Source of the DNA: Leguminivora glycinivorella
Lineage: Eukaryota; Arthropoda; Insecta; Lepidoptera; Tortricidae
Assembly: GCF_023078275.1 (NCBI RefSeq)
Contig: NC_062990.1
Location: 4,355,549 to 4,419,548 of the forward strand
Length of the DNA: 64,000 bases
Direction: 5' to 3'
A model generated the notes under the pieces. The model worked only from the letters and a program-made list of their open reading frames with translations, was not told the DNA's origin and ran no database searches. Positions 53,532 to 63,906 of this stretch are shown piece by piece. Every line of letters starts with the position of its first letter. The stretch's first letter is position 1. The position numbers and the translations under genes were made by a program.

Positions 53532-53689
53532 TTAAATAATATTAAGTGTATTATTATTTTAATACTCACCTATAAAAATGTCGTTGAAATCTTCATTCGT
53601 TATGCAGTTAATGAAAATACATCGTTAAGTTTGATAACAATGTTAGTTGAAGTTTTAGATAGTAAGTATACTTCATTAAATTTATTTTT

Positions 53690-54110
53690 CGCTAACTCTT
53701 GCCCGCGGCTTTGCTCGAAAATTGCGGAATACTCCATACAGTAGGTACACCCCCCCTTTCAGGGAAGTGGGGGGTTAGAAGGAGATAAAAAGTAGCCTAT
53801 GTCACTCTCCATCCCTTCAACTAACTTCAATAAATAGTCACGTCCATTCGTCGCTCCGTTTTACCGTGAAAGACGGACAAACAGACACACACACTTTCCC
53901 ATTCACCCCGGGCTCCGAAGCGCTCGAGCTCAGGATGCAACCAGGAAAACATTAAGATGAGAGAGAGAGAGAGAGAGAGAGTTGAAGGGATGGAGAGTGA
54001 CATAGGCAACTTATTGTCTCTTTCTAACACCCCACTTCCCTAAAAAAGGGGGTGTGTATGGAGTATACAGCAATTTTAGAATTTAACACGAGCGGAGCCG
54101 CGGGCAAAAG
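53690..54110. repeat. Two F1 copies head to head around a (GA)n tract
   Basis: A - copy at 53690-53903 and a + copy at 53980-54110, with a short unrelated GC-rich stretch and (GA)11 between them at 53959-53981. Could fold into a large hairpin. Confidence 0.75.
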
Positions 54111-54111
54111 C

Positions 54112-54376
54112 TAGCAATAAATAAATAAATAAATATTAGGGACACCTTACACAGATCAACTTAGCCCCAAACTAAGCAAAGCGTTGTACTATGGGTGCTA
54201 AGCGACGATATACATACTTAAATAGATAAATATATACCTATATACATGGAAAACATCCATGACTCAGGAACAAATATCTGTGCTCATCACACAAATAAAT
54301 GCCCTTACCGGGATTCGAACCCAGGACCGCGGCTCAGCAGGCAGGGTCACTACCGACTGAGCCAGACCGGTCGTCA
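54112..54376 (-). repeat. tRNA-headed SINE (family G)
   Basis: Same layout as the 17.4 kb copy, with the TTATTTATTTAT tail at its left end and the tRNA head at 54300-54376. Confidence 0.85.
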
Positions 54377-54889
54377 AATAAATAATATCACTTTTAATTT
54401 CTACTTCTAACTTACATGTCAATCGACCGGCGAAGTGATTAGTATATAGGTCTCTTTATTTGAGTTAAGACCATGAAGGAAAAATCTCTAAGTTTATAAA
54501 TAACCGTTAATAAAGAATAACCACGGTTTTCCTCACATAATAATATTATTAACGTCCGCAACTAACCAAGGAAACAAATATAATTCTACACGCTTTATTT
54601 AATTGATTAAATGTGACTTTCCTATACGGATGGGTTCTTATGCTTCAAGTGCTAATATTCGAACATAAATTCGGTAAACTAAACGGTCCGACACAGATTA
54701 TTTCATTGCTATTCAGATTCTTAAATTTCGTTCCGATTGATTAAGTTTTGAAGGAGGAAATAGTCGAGAGCGGAACCTCGATTTTAAAGATTTTTTCGTG
54801 ATATCTTGTTTTGTTTTCGATATTTTTTTTCGATAAATCTAGTTAATAACACACAAATAGTATATTTAACTAAAATTTCCAAATTGAAA

Positions 54890-54905
54890 GGGGGGGGGGG
54901 GGGGG
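54890..54905 (+). repeat. Poly-G run
   Basis: Sixteen G in a row in AT-rich DNA; may be length-variable or a sequencing weak spot. Confidence 0.9.
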
Positions 54906-55243
54906 CTCCTTTTCCATTTTAGCATTTTCGCTCCTGTAGCGTCTTGTGATTTCACATAATAGGCTAATAGCATAATTCAAGCGAAGGCATCTACTTAGCC
55001 TACATAATTATTGCCTGCCTAATACAGGTAGAAGAGAAGAGTTTTAAGTAATCATTTCAGTATAAATTGTGACACGCTCGCGCCCTCTACAAATATTTAT
55101 ATTATTTCTTCTATCATGATATTGTATTTTCGTATTGTAGTAATTAATGATTCATCTTTTCTTCTATATAAATATATCTATCGGTGTTGAACCCCAAGAA
55201 GTTATACTGTGCCTTTATACATGGTACGCCACAGACCGCGCAG

Positions 55244-55250
55244 TATATAA
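55244..55250 (+). promoter_or_regulatory. TATA box of the 52-residue peptide gene
   Basis: TATATAA, 35 bases before the ATG at 55285, in a GC-rich patch. It predicts a start of transcription near 55274 (tcatac, close to the arthropod initiator) and a leader of only about ten bases. Confidence 0.55.
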
Positions 55251-55284
55251 GAGCTGCGCGGGAGTGAATGTATCATACGGCACC

Positions 55285-57807
55285 ATGAAGTGGCTTTTGG
55301 CGTTCTGTGTGGTCGTCGCACTAGTGTGCGTCGCGCTGGTAAGTTATATCCGAAAATTATATAATACTAGCTTTTGCCCGCGGTTTCGCTCGCATTAAAT
55401 TCAAAAATTGCAGAAGGCTCCATAGCCTCCGTACATACTTCCATCGCCCTTAGCTCGCGTTAGAAAGAGACAAAGAGTAGCCTATGTCGCTCTCCATCCC
55501 TTCAACTATCTCCACTTAAAAATGACGTCAATTCGTTACTCTGTTTCGCCGTGAAAGACGGACAAACAAACAGGCACGCACACTTTCCTATTTATAATAT
55601 TAGTATGGATATCATCATCAGCATCTTCATCATCATCATCACATGGTAGAGTTTAAAAAAATCATAAGATCACGAAATCACGAAAGAGACGGCCATATCA
55701 AAACGAATTACCCTTATGTGTCTCCTGCAGGGCTATGATGCTTCCAATTGTGTCACATATCAATGTGGATATAAGACTGTCACTCTCACACTGATATACT
55801 TGCCAGAACGTGACGGATGCTTTACCCACGTAGATAGATGATAAAAAATGCAAGCATGATACGCAGGCTGGATGTTGATTTGATATTATTGGACAATTTT
55901 TTGACGATCGGTCTGGCTCAGTCGGTAGTGACCCTGCCCGTTAAGCCGCGGTCCTGGATGTCCTGTCATGGATGATTTCTATGTATGTTACAAGTGTGTA
56001 ATTATCTATTTAAGTATGTGGCTTAGCACCCATAGTACAAGCTTTGCTTAGTTTGGGGCTAAATTGATCTGTGTAAGGTGTCCCTCATATTTATTTATTT
56101 ACTTAAATGGGACTGGGCCGGCCACGTCTATCGCATGCATCCGGATAGATGGGCTAACATAGCCACCAAGTGGATGCCGACGAAGAAGCGTGGGCCGGGC
56201 AGGCCCAGGCAAAGATGGCGAAACGATCTTGACGCCTTTCTGAAGAACTGGCCGGAGGAAACAGAGAACAGGGAGTCATGGAGAGCCAGGGGAGAGGCCT
56301 TTGCCCAGCAGTGGGACACTCAAATAGGCTAACAAAAAAATAAAAAAAATTTAGTTAGCAGCGCGTAAACTTTATTCCAACTGGCGGAGAAATGCGAGTG
56401 ATAGGGTCGAGTGGAGGAAGAGAGGGGAGGCCTTTGCCCAGCAGTGGGACACTAACGCAGGCTAACAAAAAAAATAGTTATATTATTTATTTTTACACAA
56501 TATTCCAATTCACAATCACTAAAATAGTTTTTTTTTCTATTAAATTATCCTAATAAATTGTGTCGTATTTTTAGTTTCCAATGCGAAAAGACAAAATCTG
56601 CACTTATGATTTTTTTACGATAACTATCTGTTTTGTTCTCTTGTCAATTTTTTATCGGTCACGTTTAAATTGTTCTCTTCTATATAAATAAAATTGAACT
56701 AAAAATGTCCCACAATGTCCTGTTCTGTCCCATTTTGTTCTAGCGCAAGTCAGCTCTTATTGGTCCCAAATGTCCAAATGAGAGCGCACCAAATCTTAAA
56801 TCTCGAAAATATTATTATCTCAAAATACAAGTATTTATAATCTATAACACGGAAATAAGAGTGGACACTAAAATCTCTCTTCCCTACCTTTTTGCAATAA
56901 CTTGACAGTTTGCTCTTGAAAAGGGTCGCTAACTCAATTTGGATGAAAATATCAGATTGCGAAACAAGATTTCCAGAGCCTGTAGCCAAGAGTACTATCG
57001 TTGACGTCTAAGTCGTATCATAGTTGTCTCTCTGTCACTCTTTTATATTGGTGCAATAGACGACAGAGCCAGCGAATCGTTCACCACATAGCGTCAACTA
57101 TTGAAGTCTTGGATCGAGCCAAGATACTCGATATTTAGGCGTGCTCCAACCTTTTTCTTAAAATCTGCAGCAAGTCCCTGTGTACTTGTACATGTACAAT
57201 TATATTCTAGTTTTTAACTCTTATAGAAATAAAGTAATAGAGGCAGAACAGCGCTGGTAGCCTAGCGGTAAGTACGTGCGACTTTCGTTCCGGTGGTCGC
57301 GTGTTCGAACCCCGGCTTGCACCAATGAGTTTTTCGGAATTTATGTGCGAAGTGTCATTTGATATTTGCCAGTCGCTTTTCGGTGAAGGAAATAATCGTG
57401 AGGAAACCGGACTTATTCCAATAAGGTCTAGTTTACCCTTCGGGTTGGAAGGTCAGATGGGTGTCGCTTTCGTAAAAACCAGTGCCTACGCCAAGTCTTG
57501 GGATTAGTTGTCAAAACGGACCCCAGGCTCCCATGAGCCGTGGCAAATGCCGGGATAACGCAAGGAGGATGATGAGAAATAAAGGAAAGTTCGAAATTCA
57601 AAGTAGGGAACATGAGCCCGAGGATAAACTGGACCCAAATTAGGACATTAGACTACAGAAAATACTACAAAAGTACAAACATCAACTAATATTGTTTTGC
57701 AGGGTCAAGATTACCACAGCCGCTACGCCGAACTAGCGTCCCCAGTACCAAGAAATGTAGACGTACGTCAACTGGTCGACACCCTAAGATCTGCTCAAAG
57801 GGACTAG
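55285..57807 (+). CDS. Putative small secreted peptide, 52 residues (2 exons)
   Basis: Exons 55285-55338 and 57703-57807. Exon 1 encodes MKWLLAFCVVVALVCVAL, a clear signal peptide, ending in phase 0 at gtaagt. Exon 2 follows attgttttgcag in phase 0, begins GQDYHSRYAELASPVPR, continues with a short segment ending DTLRSAQRD, and stops at TAG 57805-57807. The mature peptide would be about 32-34 residues, without cysteines. Both exons are much richer in GC than their surroundings, as expected for coding DNA, and a TATA box sits 35 bases upstream. The intron holds several repeats and a tRNA-headed SINE. No family recognised; a neuropeptide, antimicrobial or reproductive peptide are all possible. 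The gene is easily missed because each exon is short. Confidence 0.6.
55364..55611 (-). repeat. Interspersed repeat F1
   Basis: Starts 25 bases after the donor of the 52-residue peptide gene's first exon. Confidence 0.85.
55905..56100 (+). repeat. SINE family G, + copy with internal loss
   Basis: Head cggtctggctcagtcggtag at 55910, then a jump to tcatggatgatttctatgta and the tail. The B-box part is deleted. Runs directly into an RTE tail. Confidence 0.75.
56100..56335 (+). mobile_element. RTE-type LINE tail
   Basis: Reads WAGHVYRMHPDRWANIATKW, GPGRPRQRWRNDLDAF and RGEAFAQQWDTQIG; the conserved C-terminus of RTE reverse transcriptases. A second short copy of the last part follows at 56365-56465. 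Confidence 0.85.
57247..57577 (+). repeat. tRNA-headed SINE (family T), full length
   Basis: tRNA-related head at 57250-57323 with A box (TAGCCTAGCGGTAAG) and B box (GTTCGAACCCC), then the shared body and a tail ending GGATAACGCAAGGAGGATGA. Lies in the intron of the 52-residue peptide gene. Confidence 0.85.
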
Positions 57808-58087
57808 GTTCCTGCAAAATGGCCGCGGCATCCATCTTGCTTCACCCGCCATCTTGAATTGTCTGTCACCTGCGGCTCACTTTTCGGTTATCTCCCACTA
57901 GATGTAAATTTGGAATTATTTAGTATTGTAAGTAGATATTTTATTGTTATTGGCGATGTTTTTGATGTTTTTATTTATTGTATTAAAGTTACGAGGTGTG
58001 CTTTAGTCGAACAAATGCGTTGTTTTCTTTCTCTAAATCCATAGTCTCCAATTGATTCTAAGGTCTTTCTTATTACAGATAGGTACA

Positions 58088-58192
58088 GTGCGAAAAGATT
58101 CGCCTTCGAATTGTTACGGAAACGTACGTCCGTGTCATGCTATTTCAAAGCATGACAAATACGAACGTTTCCGAAGGAAACCCTTTTCGCAC
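58088..58192. mobile_element. Small MITE with GTGCGAAAAG ends
   Basis: Inverted ends at 58088-58097 and 58183-58192 with pairing flanks (gatag/ctatc) and a GTCATGC/GCATGAC inner stem. Just 3' of the 52-residue peptide gene. Confidence 0.75.
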
Positions 58193-58639
58193 TTCATCTA
58201 TCACTTCTTATAGCTTATGTAGGTATAGGTACCTACTCATATACATTTACTTTTTAATGTTAAATCTGGTACATAAAATATAAGAACAAATAATATTTTA
58301 ATATCACGAATTTAGAGTACATTATGTAAGTTACCATTAAGGACGTAACCACATGAAAGTAAAGTACGGTATTTGCTTCTGTTCTTTGGTGTGGTCTCGG
58401 CCTAAAATGTAGACCAACGGATGGATTTTAAACTCGGAGTCTTGCTTTTAAATAATGTACTTATTAATTCAGTAAATGATAAAATGTACCCACCTATTTA
58501 TAAGACACAAAACGCTATTCAAAAAGTCCATAGGAGCTACAAATAATAAAGAGTAAGATGGGTTATCAATAGATATTGTGCGTGTTGCCAGGTGTTGCAC
58601 AAAATAACGCAGCTAATATATGATTTTAGGATTTACTTA

Positions 58640-58672
58640 CTTCCATAATTGCTTCGTTGTCATCGGTCATTT
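58640..58672 (-). other. Possible short 5' coding exon
   Basis: The - strand reads MTDDNEAIME from an ATG at about 58672 and meets a consensus donor gtaagt. No following exon was found at lower coordinates. The upstream part of the same frame runs into a MITE. Weak, but the donor is perfect. Confidence 0.2.
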
Positions 58673-58737
58673 GACAGAATAAATGATCTTTTGGAAATTG
58701 AGACGTCAGGCCTTCCCGAGTCCCGTTCAGGCCCCGT

Positions 58738-58890
58738 AGCCGAATGGTATTTCTGCGACGCCACACGCCACCAAACGCGGTAGAAATGTAGTCTGGCTCT
58801 GTCGCTCCAATACGCAAGAGCGATAGAGATAGATAGCTACGAAAGAGATATTATTGTGAACGTTTCTTGAGCGTTTGTGTATTCGGCTAC
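58738..58890. mobile_element. MITE with TAGCCGAATGG ends
   Basis: Reverse orientation to the 40.6 kb copy; core gctctgtcgctccaatacgc. Confidence 0.8.
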
Positions 58891-58954
58891 GCACACAGTT
58901 CTACCTTGAGTTATTAAATTAAAAATAATAAAACTCATCTGTATTCATTGGTGT

Positions 58955-60752
58955 TTAATCAACGTATTTGCGCCGCGAAGGGTACAGTCGCTCATAGTTG
59001 AGGTTCACATCCGATGGGTGGTTTCTAGGGAAGGATTTGCGCCCTATCGGGATATAGTCGTACGGGACCTAAAATGTACAAATAAATTAATAGTAAATTA
59101 CGATACAAGTGCGGGAAAAGGAAGTTCGAAATGAGTGGCGATACATTCCGTTACTCGAATTTGGAAGAGTTAGGAATTTCCTCTTCGTACGTGTAAAGTA
59201 ATGACGTTTTTTCAGTCCATATGGCCCTCTAAAGTTTCGACCTGACAGGAAATGGTCTAATTTGCGAAGTAGGACTAGAAACAAACACCGTGTACTGAAA
59301 ATATTTTATTCCAAAACAGATACATAAATAGAAACAAACACACACACGTAAACAACACAGAAAACAGATACAGATAGAAATTATTAAGAACGCAGCTTTC
59401 AAAAATAGTCATTAAATATAAAACCAAGAATGGCATAACTTTGTTTACTTTGAACCACTTAATTGCTAAGAGCAATTTCATGTGATCTGTCTACCACTGA
59501 TGGGAACATAGGTATTTATAAAACCAACGCATTTTTTAAAATCTAACCAAAATGCAAACCAAAATCAAACTAATATACCTATATTAGTTTGATTTTGGTT
59601 TGCATTTTGGTTTTGGAGACCTACTAAAATTTTACTTTAGCAAATTTTATTGTGCATGCATGGAAAAGTAACTTGGCAAAACAAACAGCAAAATAAAAAT
59701 ACACAAAAATATGTATCGGTGCAGATTGAAATAGTACATTACGATACAAGTGCGTAAAAAAGGAAGTTCGAAACGAGTGGCGATAAATTACGACACGAGT
59801 TACGAATTCCCTTTTCGCATGTGTATCGAACGACGTTTTTCAGTACAGATGGCCCTCTGAAGTTTCGACCTGGCATATAATGAACCACTTCTCGCACTAG
59901 TGCGTAAAAAAAACACCATCTGCACTAAAAAAATCTTTAGAAAGAAGTGGTTCATTATATGCCAGGTCGAAACTTCGAAGGGCCATCTGTACTGAAAAAC
60001 GTCGTTCGATACACGTGCGAAAAGGGAATTCGTAACTCGTGTCGATTTAAAACACTCCCTTCGGTCGTGTTTTAATTTATCGCCACTCGTTTCGAGCTTC
60101 CTCTTTTTCGCACTTGTATCGAAATGTACTATTCCACACTCCTATTTCCCTTTTAAATGTTATTTCCAATCGTGCAAAATACCCGGTGTCCCGTGAACCA
60201 ACGCAAAAATAGGGAACTTGACTGTTCTTAAAATAAAATATTTTATACCACGCACGAAATAAAGCATCAAATAATTATAAGAAAAACAAGAACAGAAGTT
60301 ATGTTTAAATCCAATTTCTATTTCAAAAGTCAGGTAGAAGTATATAAAGCAACTAAATTGACCGTGACGTCACTCAATTCGATTTCATAATAATTTCATA
60401 TTTTAGCAAGTCGTTCAAATTCGTTTTGACAGATCTTAAAAAGAAGCTGATTTGACTAGGAGGCAAGTAGCCTATTCTATCAAGCCTTTTAATAATTAAA
60501 AGGCTTGATAGAGCATGTAATCTGATCCATCATATAATGCGAATTTTACCTTAGTAAAAATGTCATGTATTTTGAGATACTGGACGTTTAATTTATGAAA
60601 TGTAAAGAAAAAAATAAAAGAAAATCTCGACATTCTCACTTTTAATTTTGGCATTGGTTTATGGGACACCCTGTATAAAAAAAACTCGTTACCTGCGGAA
60701 TCGCTGTTACGATACTCATCAGCATCAAGATGCAGAATATAAAGAAATTCAT
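58955..60752 (-). CDS. Putative small secreted peptide, 57 residues (2 exons)
   Basis: On the - strand: exon 1 60752-60693, exon 2 59068-58955. Exon 1 encodes MNFFIFCILMLMSIVTAIPQ, a typical signal peptide, ending in phase 0 at gtaacg. Exon 2 follows cattttag in phase 0 with VPYDYIPIGRKSFPRN, then a stretch rich in Tyr and Arg ending YPSRRKYVD and TAA. The mature part is about 37 residues, basic, without cysteines; RR and RK pairs could be cleavage sites. The 1.6 kb intron holds three MITE copies and a perfect hairpin. The donor gtaacg is suboptimal. No known family recognised. The gene points away from the 61.8 kb gene and towards the 55.3 kb gene. Confidence 0.55.
59093..59255. mobile_element. 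Half copy of the 59.7 kb palindromic element
   Basis: Shares acgatacaagtgcg, aagttcgaaatgagtggcga and tatggccctctaaagtttcg. Starts about 25 bases after the acceptor of the 57-residue peptide gene on the - strand. Confidence 0.75.
59545..59612. repeat. Perfect 32-bp hairpin, 4-base loop
   Basis: Arms 59545-59576 and 59581-59612 pair with no mismatch; loop ACCT. In the intron of the 57-residue peptide gene. Confidence 0.95.
59733..60130. mobile_element. Large palindromic element, about 400 bp
   Basis: Ends AGTACATTACGATACAAGTG and near-complement; arms of about 160 bp pair around a 50-base centre. The right arm carries an extra 30-base hairpin (AAAACAC...GTGTTTT) absent from the left. Confidence 0.85.
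60208..60476. mobile_element. MITE, AATAGGCTA family
   Basis: Ends AATAGGGAACTTGACTG and CAAGTAGCCTATT, in the intron of the 57-residue peptide gene. Confidence 0.8.
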
Positions 60753-61496
60753 TTTCGCTTTCTTGCCACACATACGAGGCCTATTTTTGTAATGTATTTC
60801 AATTCTGAATTTATGACTTGAATTTAAATTTTACGATCGATAAAGGTAGAAGTCAAAGTTTAACAAGTATAAGAAATATTATTTAAAATAAATTGGGTTT
60901 TAATATCACCAATAGGTATTTAGAATTTGATTACGTCATCATGATAAAGAGACTTCAATGTAAAAACACTCCAGTAACTCCTTTTGAGCAAACTTAAGAA
61001 CACTGTTGATAGGAAAAATTCATTTTTTTGCCAAACAGACTTATAATTAATTGCAACAAATATAATATTACTAACATGTAACCTAGCTCTGCGGGCGTAG
61101 CACGCTAGTTCGACAAACTTTATCGCATCCCTATCGCACTTATAGATAGTGCGAAAAGGACGGCCTGACGTTATATTTATCGTTTATCACGCGACCAATC
61201 GACTATACTTGCCTGCCTGATGAGTGATGACCTATAATTATAATTATAACTATTTATTTTTTATTTTATAATTATAACTATTTTTTTCTATTCTGTCCAT
61301 TAAGAAAATCTACTAATTTTTAAAGTTTCCATTATGTTTAATAGAAATGCTTAAAGAAAGTTCGTTTCCTGGCATAAAAAAGTCTATTTCCTGGATTTGA
61401 TTGCTACTGAGGGACTTTGAATTATTGATATTCTTTGCAGAATGCTTTTGCTTGCTTGTAAAACTCCAGAATTATAGCAAAATATGAGCTACTAAA

Positions 61497-61627
61497 GGCC
61501 GACCAGAAATATATGACTATTGTCTAGAGGGCGCTGTTATTATGACGTATGCGCCTGTGGTGACAGTTCAGTATAGTTCTAATGAAATTCCGCAAAATGG
61601 CGCGTAGTCATATTTTTCTGGCCAGGC
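61497..61627. mobile_element. MITE with CCAGAAATATATGACTA-type ends
   Basis: GGCCGACCAGAAATATATGA at the left pairs with the right end ...TTTCTGGCCAGGC, about 22 bp with few mismatches. Upstream of the 61.8 kb gene's first coding exon. Confidence 0.75.
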
Positions 61628-61784
61628 TTTATGTATTTATATTATTGCTTTGCTTCAAATATAATCTTACTTTTATAGCCTAAGTTAAACTTGAATACGC
61701 CAACACAAGCCAACACATTATTTTGCCATATTATGTACTGAAATAAAGTTTTACTTTTTTTGCAGAAAATATGTGTGGATCGTA

Positions 61785-63898
61785 ATGATAACAAGCAAAC
61801 TTCTGGTCTGTTTGTTGGTGTTCTCTGCGGGTGAAGTTTTGGTAAGTTTCTGGTTCATATTGCTTGCATAAAATAGCGTAATAAACGCTACGCTTCTTGT
61901 TCAAAATTTTGTACCTAAGGTTTTGTTAGCTTCTTCAAGACAACCTTGATGTTCCCACCTAATCTATGTTTGCCCATTCCTTTTCACAACAACGGACAAA
62001 TTCTCGGAATTTATGTGCCAAATTTCATTTGAAATTTGCCAGTCGCTTTTCGGTAAAGGAAAACATCGTGAGGAAACCGGACTAATTACAATAAGGTCTA
62101 GTTTACCCTTCGGTTTGGAAGGTCAGATGGCAGTCGCTTTCGTAAAAACTAGTGCCTACACCAAATCTTGGTATTAGTTGTCAAAACGGACCCCCCGCTC
62201 CCATGAGCCGTGGCAAATGCCGGGATAACGCAAGGAGGATGATGATGATGATGTTGGACAACTTCTCATTTGCAATGAATTCAATTTACGGTGAATCTTA
62301 ATATCGTAAAATAATAAATCTGGTTAATAATTTTTCATAGTAAAAAAACACTTTATTGGCTTAGGCCACAGAATATTTATAATATATAGTACAAGTACAG
62401 AAGGCTCACTCCTTTGATGTTCACAAAATGCCGCCATTCTAAATTGTTACCTACATTAACAAACGGACCGCACGCGAGCAGCTGACATTGAATTCTATTG
62501 CGCCGCACAAAGGTCGTCACCACTGAATGGGCCGCGAACTCGCGGCCGCCGGCATGTACTTGTAGCGCGGCGATGGCGATATAACCGTTGAGTGAGCCGC
62601 CCCTGCTGGCGTCTATTTGCTGGTTTTGTAGAGACAAAGCGCTTAAAAGCTACAAGGAATAACATCCCAGTTGTGTATTCTAGAATAGTTTGTCATATTT
62701 GCCGCAGCAATGTAACAAAACAACTGTACGCTCCTCTAAACTTGCTGGCTTTCAGACAAGGTTCCCTACTTTTGAGATTTATTCTCAGCTTTGTCTTACA
62801 CAAAGTACTGTTTACGAAATTTTATTACTCGGATACTGGAGATCTCATTTCCTTCTAGGAAAATTAATATAATAATCCATAAAAAGGATACTAATTTTTT
62901 TTGTTGATAGAACTGTAATATTTAGTAGCCGCTTGTAATTCAGGCAAAAAACAGCTGCATGGACATATAAATTATGTAGTTTAAGAAAAATCTTGTGGTT
63001 GAATGTCTTCTACTTTCATCTGGTTTAAGGACGAGGCTTTACTAAGCCAGTGTCCTTTTCATGATTGTGTTTTTGTCACTTGTCATATCATGTGTCACTC
63101 TCGCACTTAAATGTTAGAACGTGATAGACGGTGACAAAATGAAACGATAGACAGCCGTCCATCTTGACCCTGCTGGGCTGGGTCGGAGCTTACACTTACC
63201 AATTCTTTTTTATACAGAATGATGTGTCGGATGCCACAGCAGCGACCTAGCCCGTTATAGCGTGTCATCTTAACCTCGTTTTTGCTATTAAATTTTATGC
63301 TATGATAGTTTAAAAGTATGTTATGTTACAGGCACAGAACACCGAAACCGAAGTTCATCCTGCAGAAACTCAAACCACTTCAATTTCAAGTGATACAGCT
63401 CTTCAAAATGCCACCACCATTCAACCAACTATTGCTGATTCTTCAGTTGATTCAAGAAGACAAATTGCAGACGAGCCAAACTTCTTTATAAAACTTTACA
63501 ATACTATTGTAAAAGCTGTACAAGACTTCTTTAATAGTCCAAGAGTAAAAACTGTTTTAAAAAATGTTGGAACATGTATGGTAAATGGAGCAATGGAGAT
63601 CCTGACATACTATGTACCAGCACCTATGATTCCACTTATAGCGTCAGCAGCAGGTATGATCATACCTTTTGAACCAGTGGTTACTTTGAGAGAGAAAATG
63701 CCTGTCACAAGTTACAGGAGAGCGTTTAATAAAGCTGTCAATAGTTTTATGGGTACATTTGATAAATATAAAGCATTGGATGTGGAGGATCCTTATATGA
63801 CTAATCAGTTTAATAGGAGGTTTATGAACGATGGTCCTGAAAAGAAAGGGAAACGTGTTACGGAAGAGGTGAGCGAAGAAGAGAAGCGATATATATGA
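61785..63898 (+). CDS. Putative secreted protein, 207 residues (2 exons)
   Basis: Exons 61785-61841 and 63332-63898. Exon 1 follows a tttttgcag acceptor, so a non-coding 5' exon probably exists upstream; it encodes MITSKLLVCLLVFSAGEVL and ends in phase 0 at gtaagt. Exon 2 continues AQNTETEVHPAETQT. Cleavage after AQ or LA is likely. Then come a Ser/Thr-rich segment, an RR pair at 61-62, an amphipathic helix (FFIKLYNTIVKAVQDFFNS), a hydrophobic stretch near 101-136 (YYVPAPMIPLIASAAGMI within it), and a charged tail with KKGKR near 190. One cysteine remains after cleavage. AATAAA lies 3 bases after the stop. Family not recognised. The in-frame ATG at 63323 lies in the intron and is not the start. 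Confidence 0.7.
61995..62252 (+). repeat. SINE family T, 5'-truncated
   Basis: Body from ggaatttatgtgcc to the (GATGAT) tail; lacks the tRNA head. Lies in the intron of the 61.8 kb secreted-protein gene. Confidence 0.8.
62367..62605. mobile_element. MITE with GGCTCACTCC inverted ends
   Basis: Closely related to 15841-16075; in the intron of the 61.8 kb gene. Both have a NotI-like GCGGCCGC core and a shared ccacagaatat left flank. Confidence 0.8.
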
Positions 63899-63900
63899 AG

Positions 63901-63906
63901 AATAAA
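63901..63906 (+). terminator. Polyadenylation signal of the 61.8 kb gene
   Basis: AATAAA just after the TGA at 63896-63898, followed by T-rich sequence. Confidence 0.5.

Noticed and set aside
53560..53640. Leader-like - strand exon (MKISTTFL) with gtgagt donor
   Set aside because: The codon just before the donor is a stop (TAG), and it lies at the border of the piggyBac-type element.
63323..63331. ATG at 63323 as start of the 61.8 kb gene
   Set aside because: It lies in the acceptor region (atgttacag). Starting at exon 1 gives a signal peptide in the same frame.
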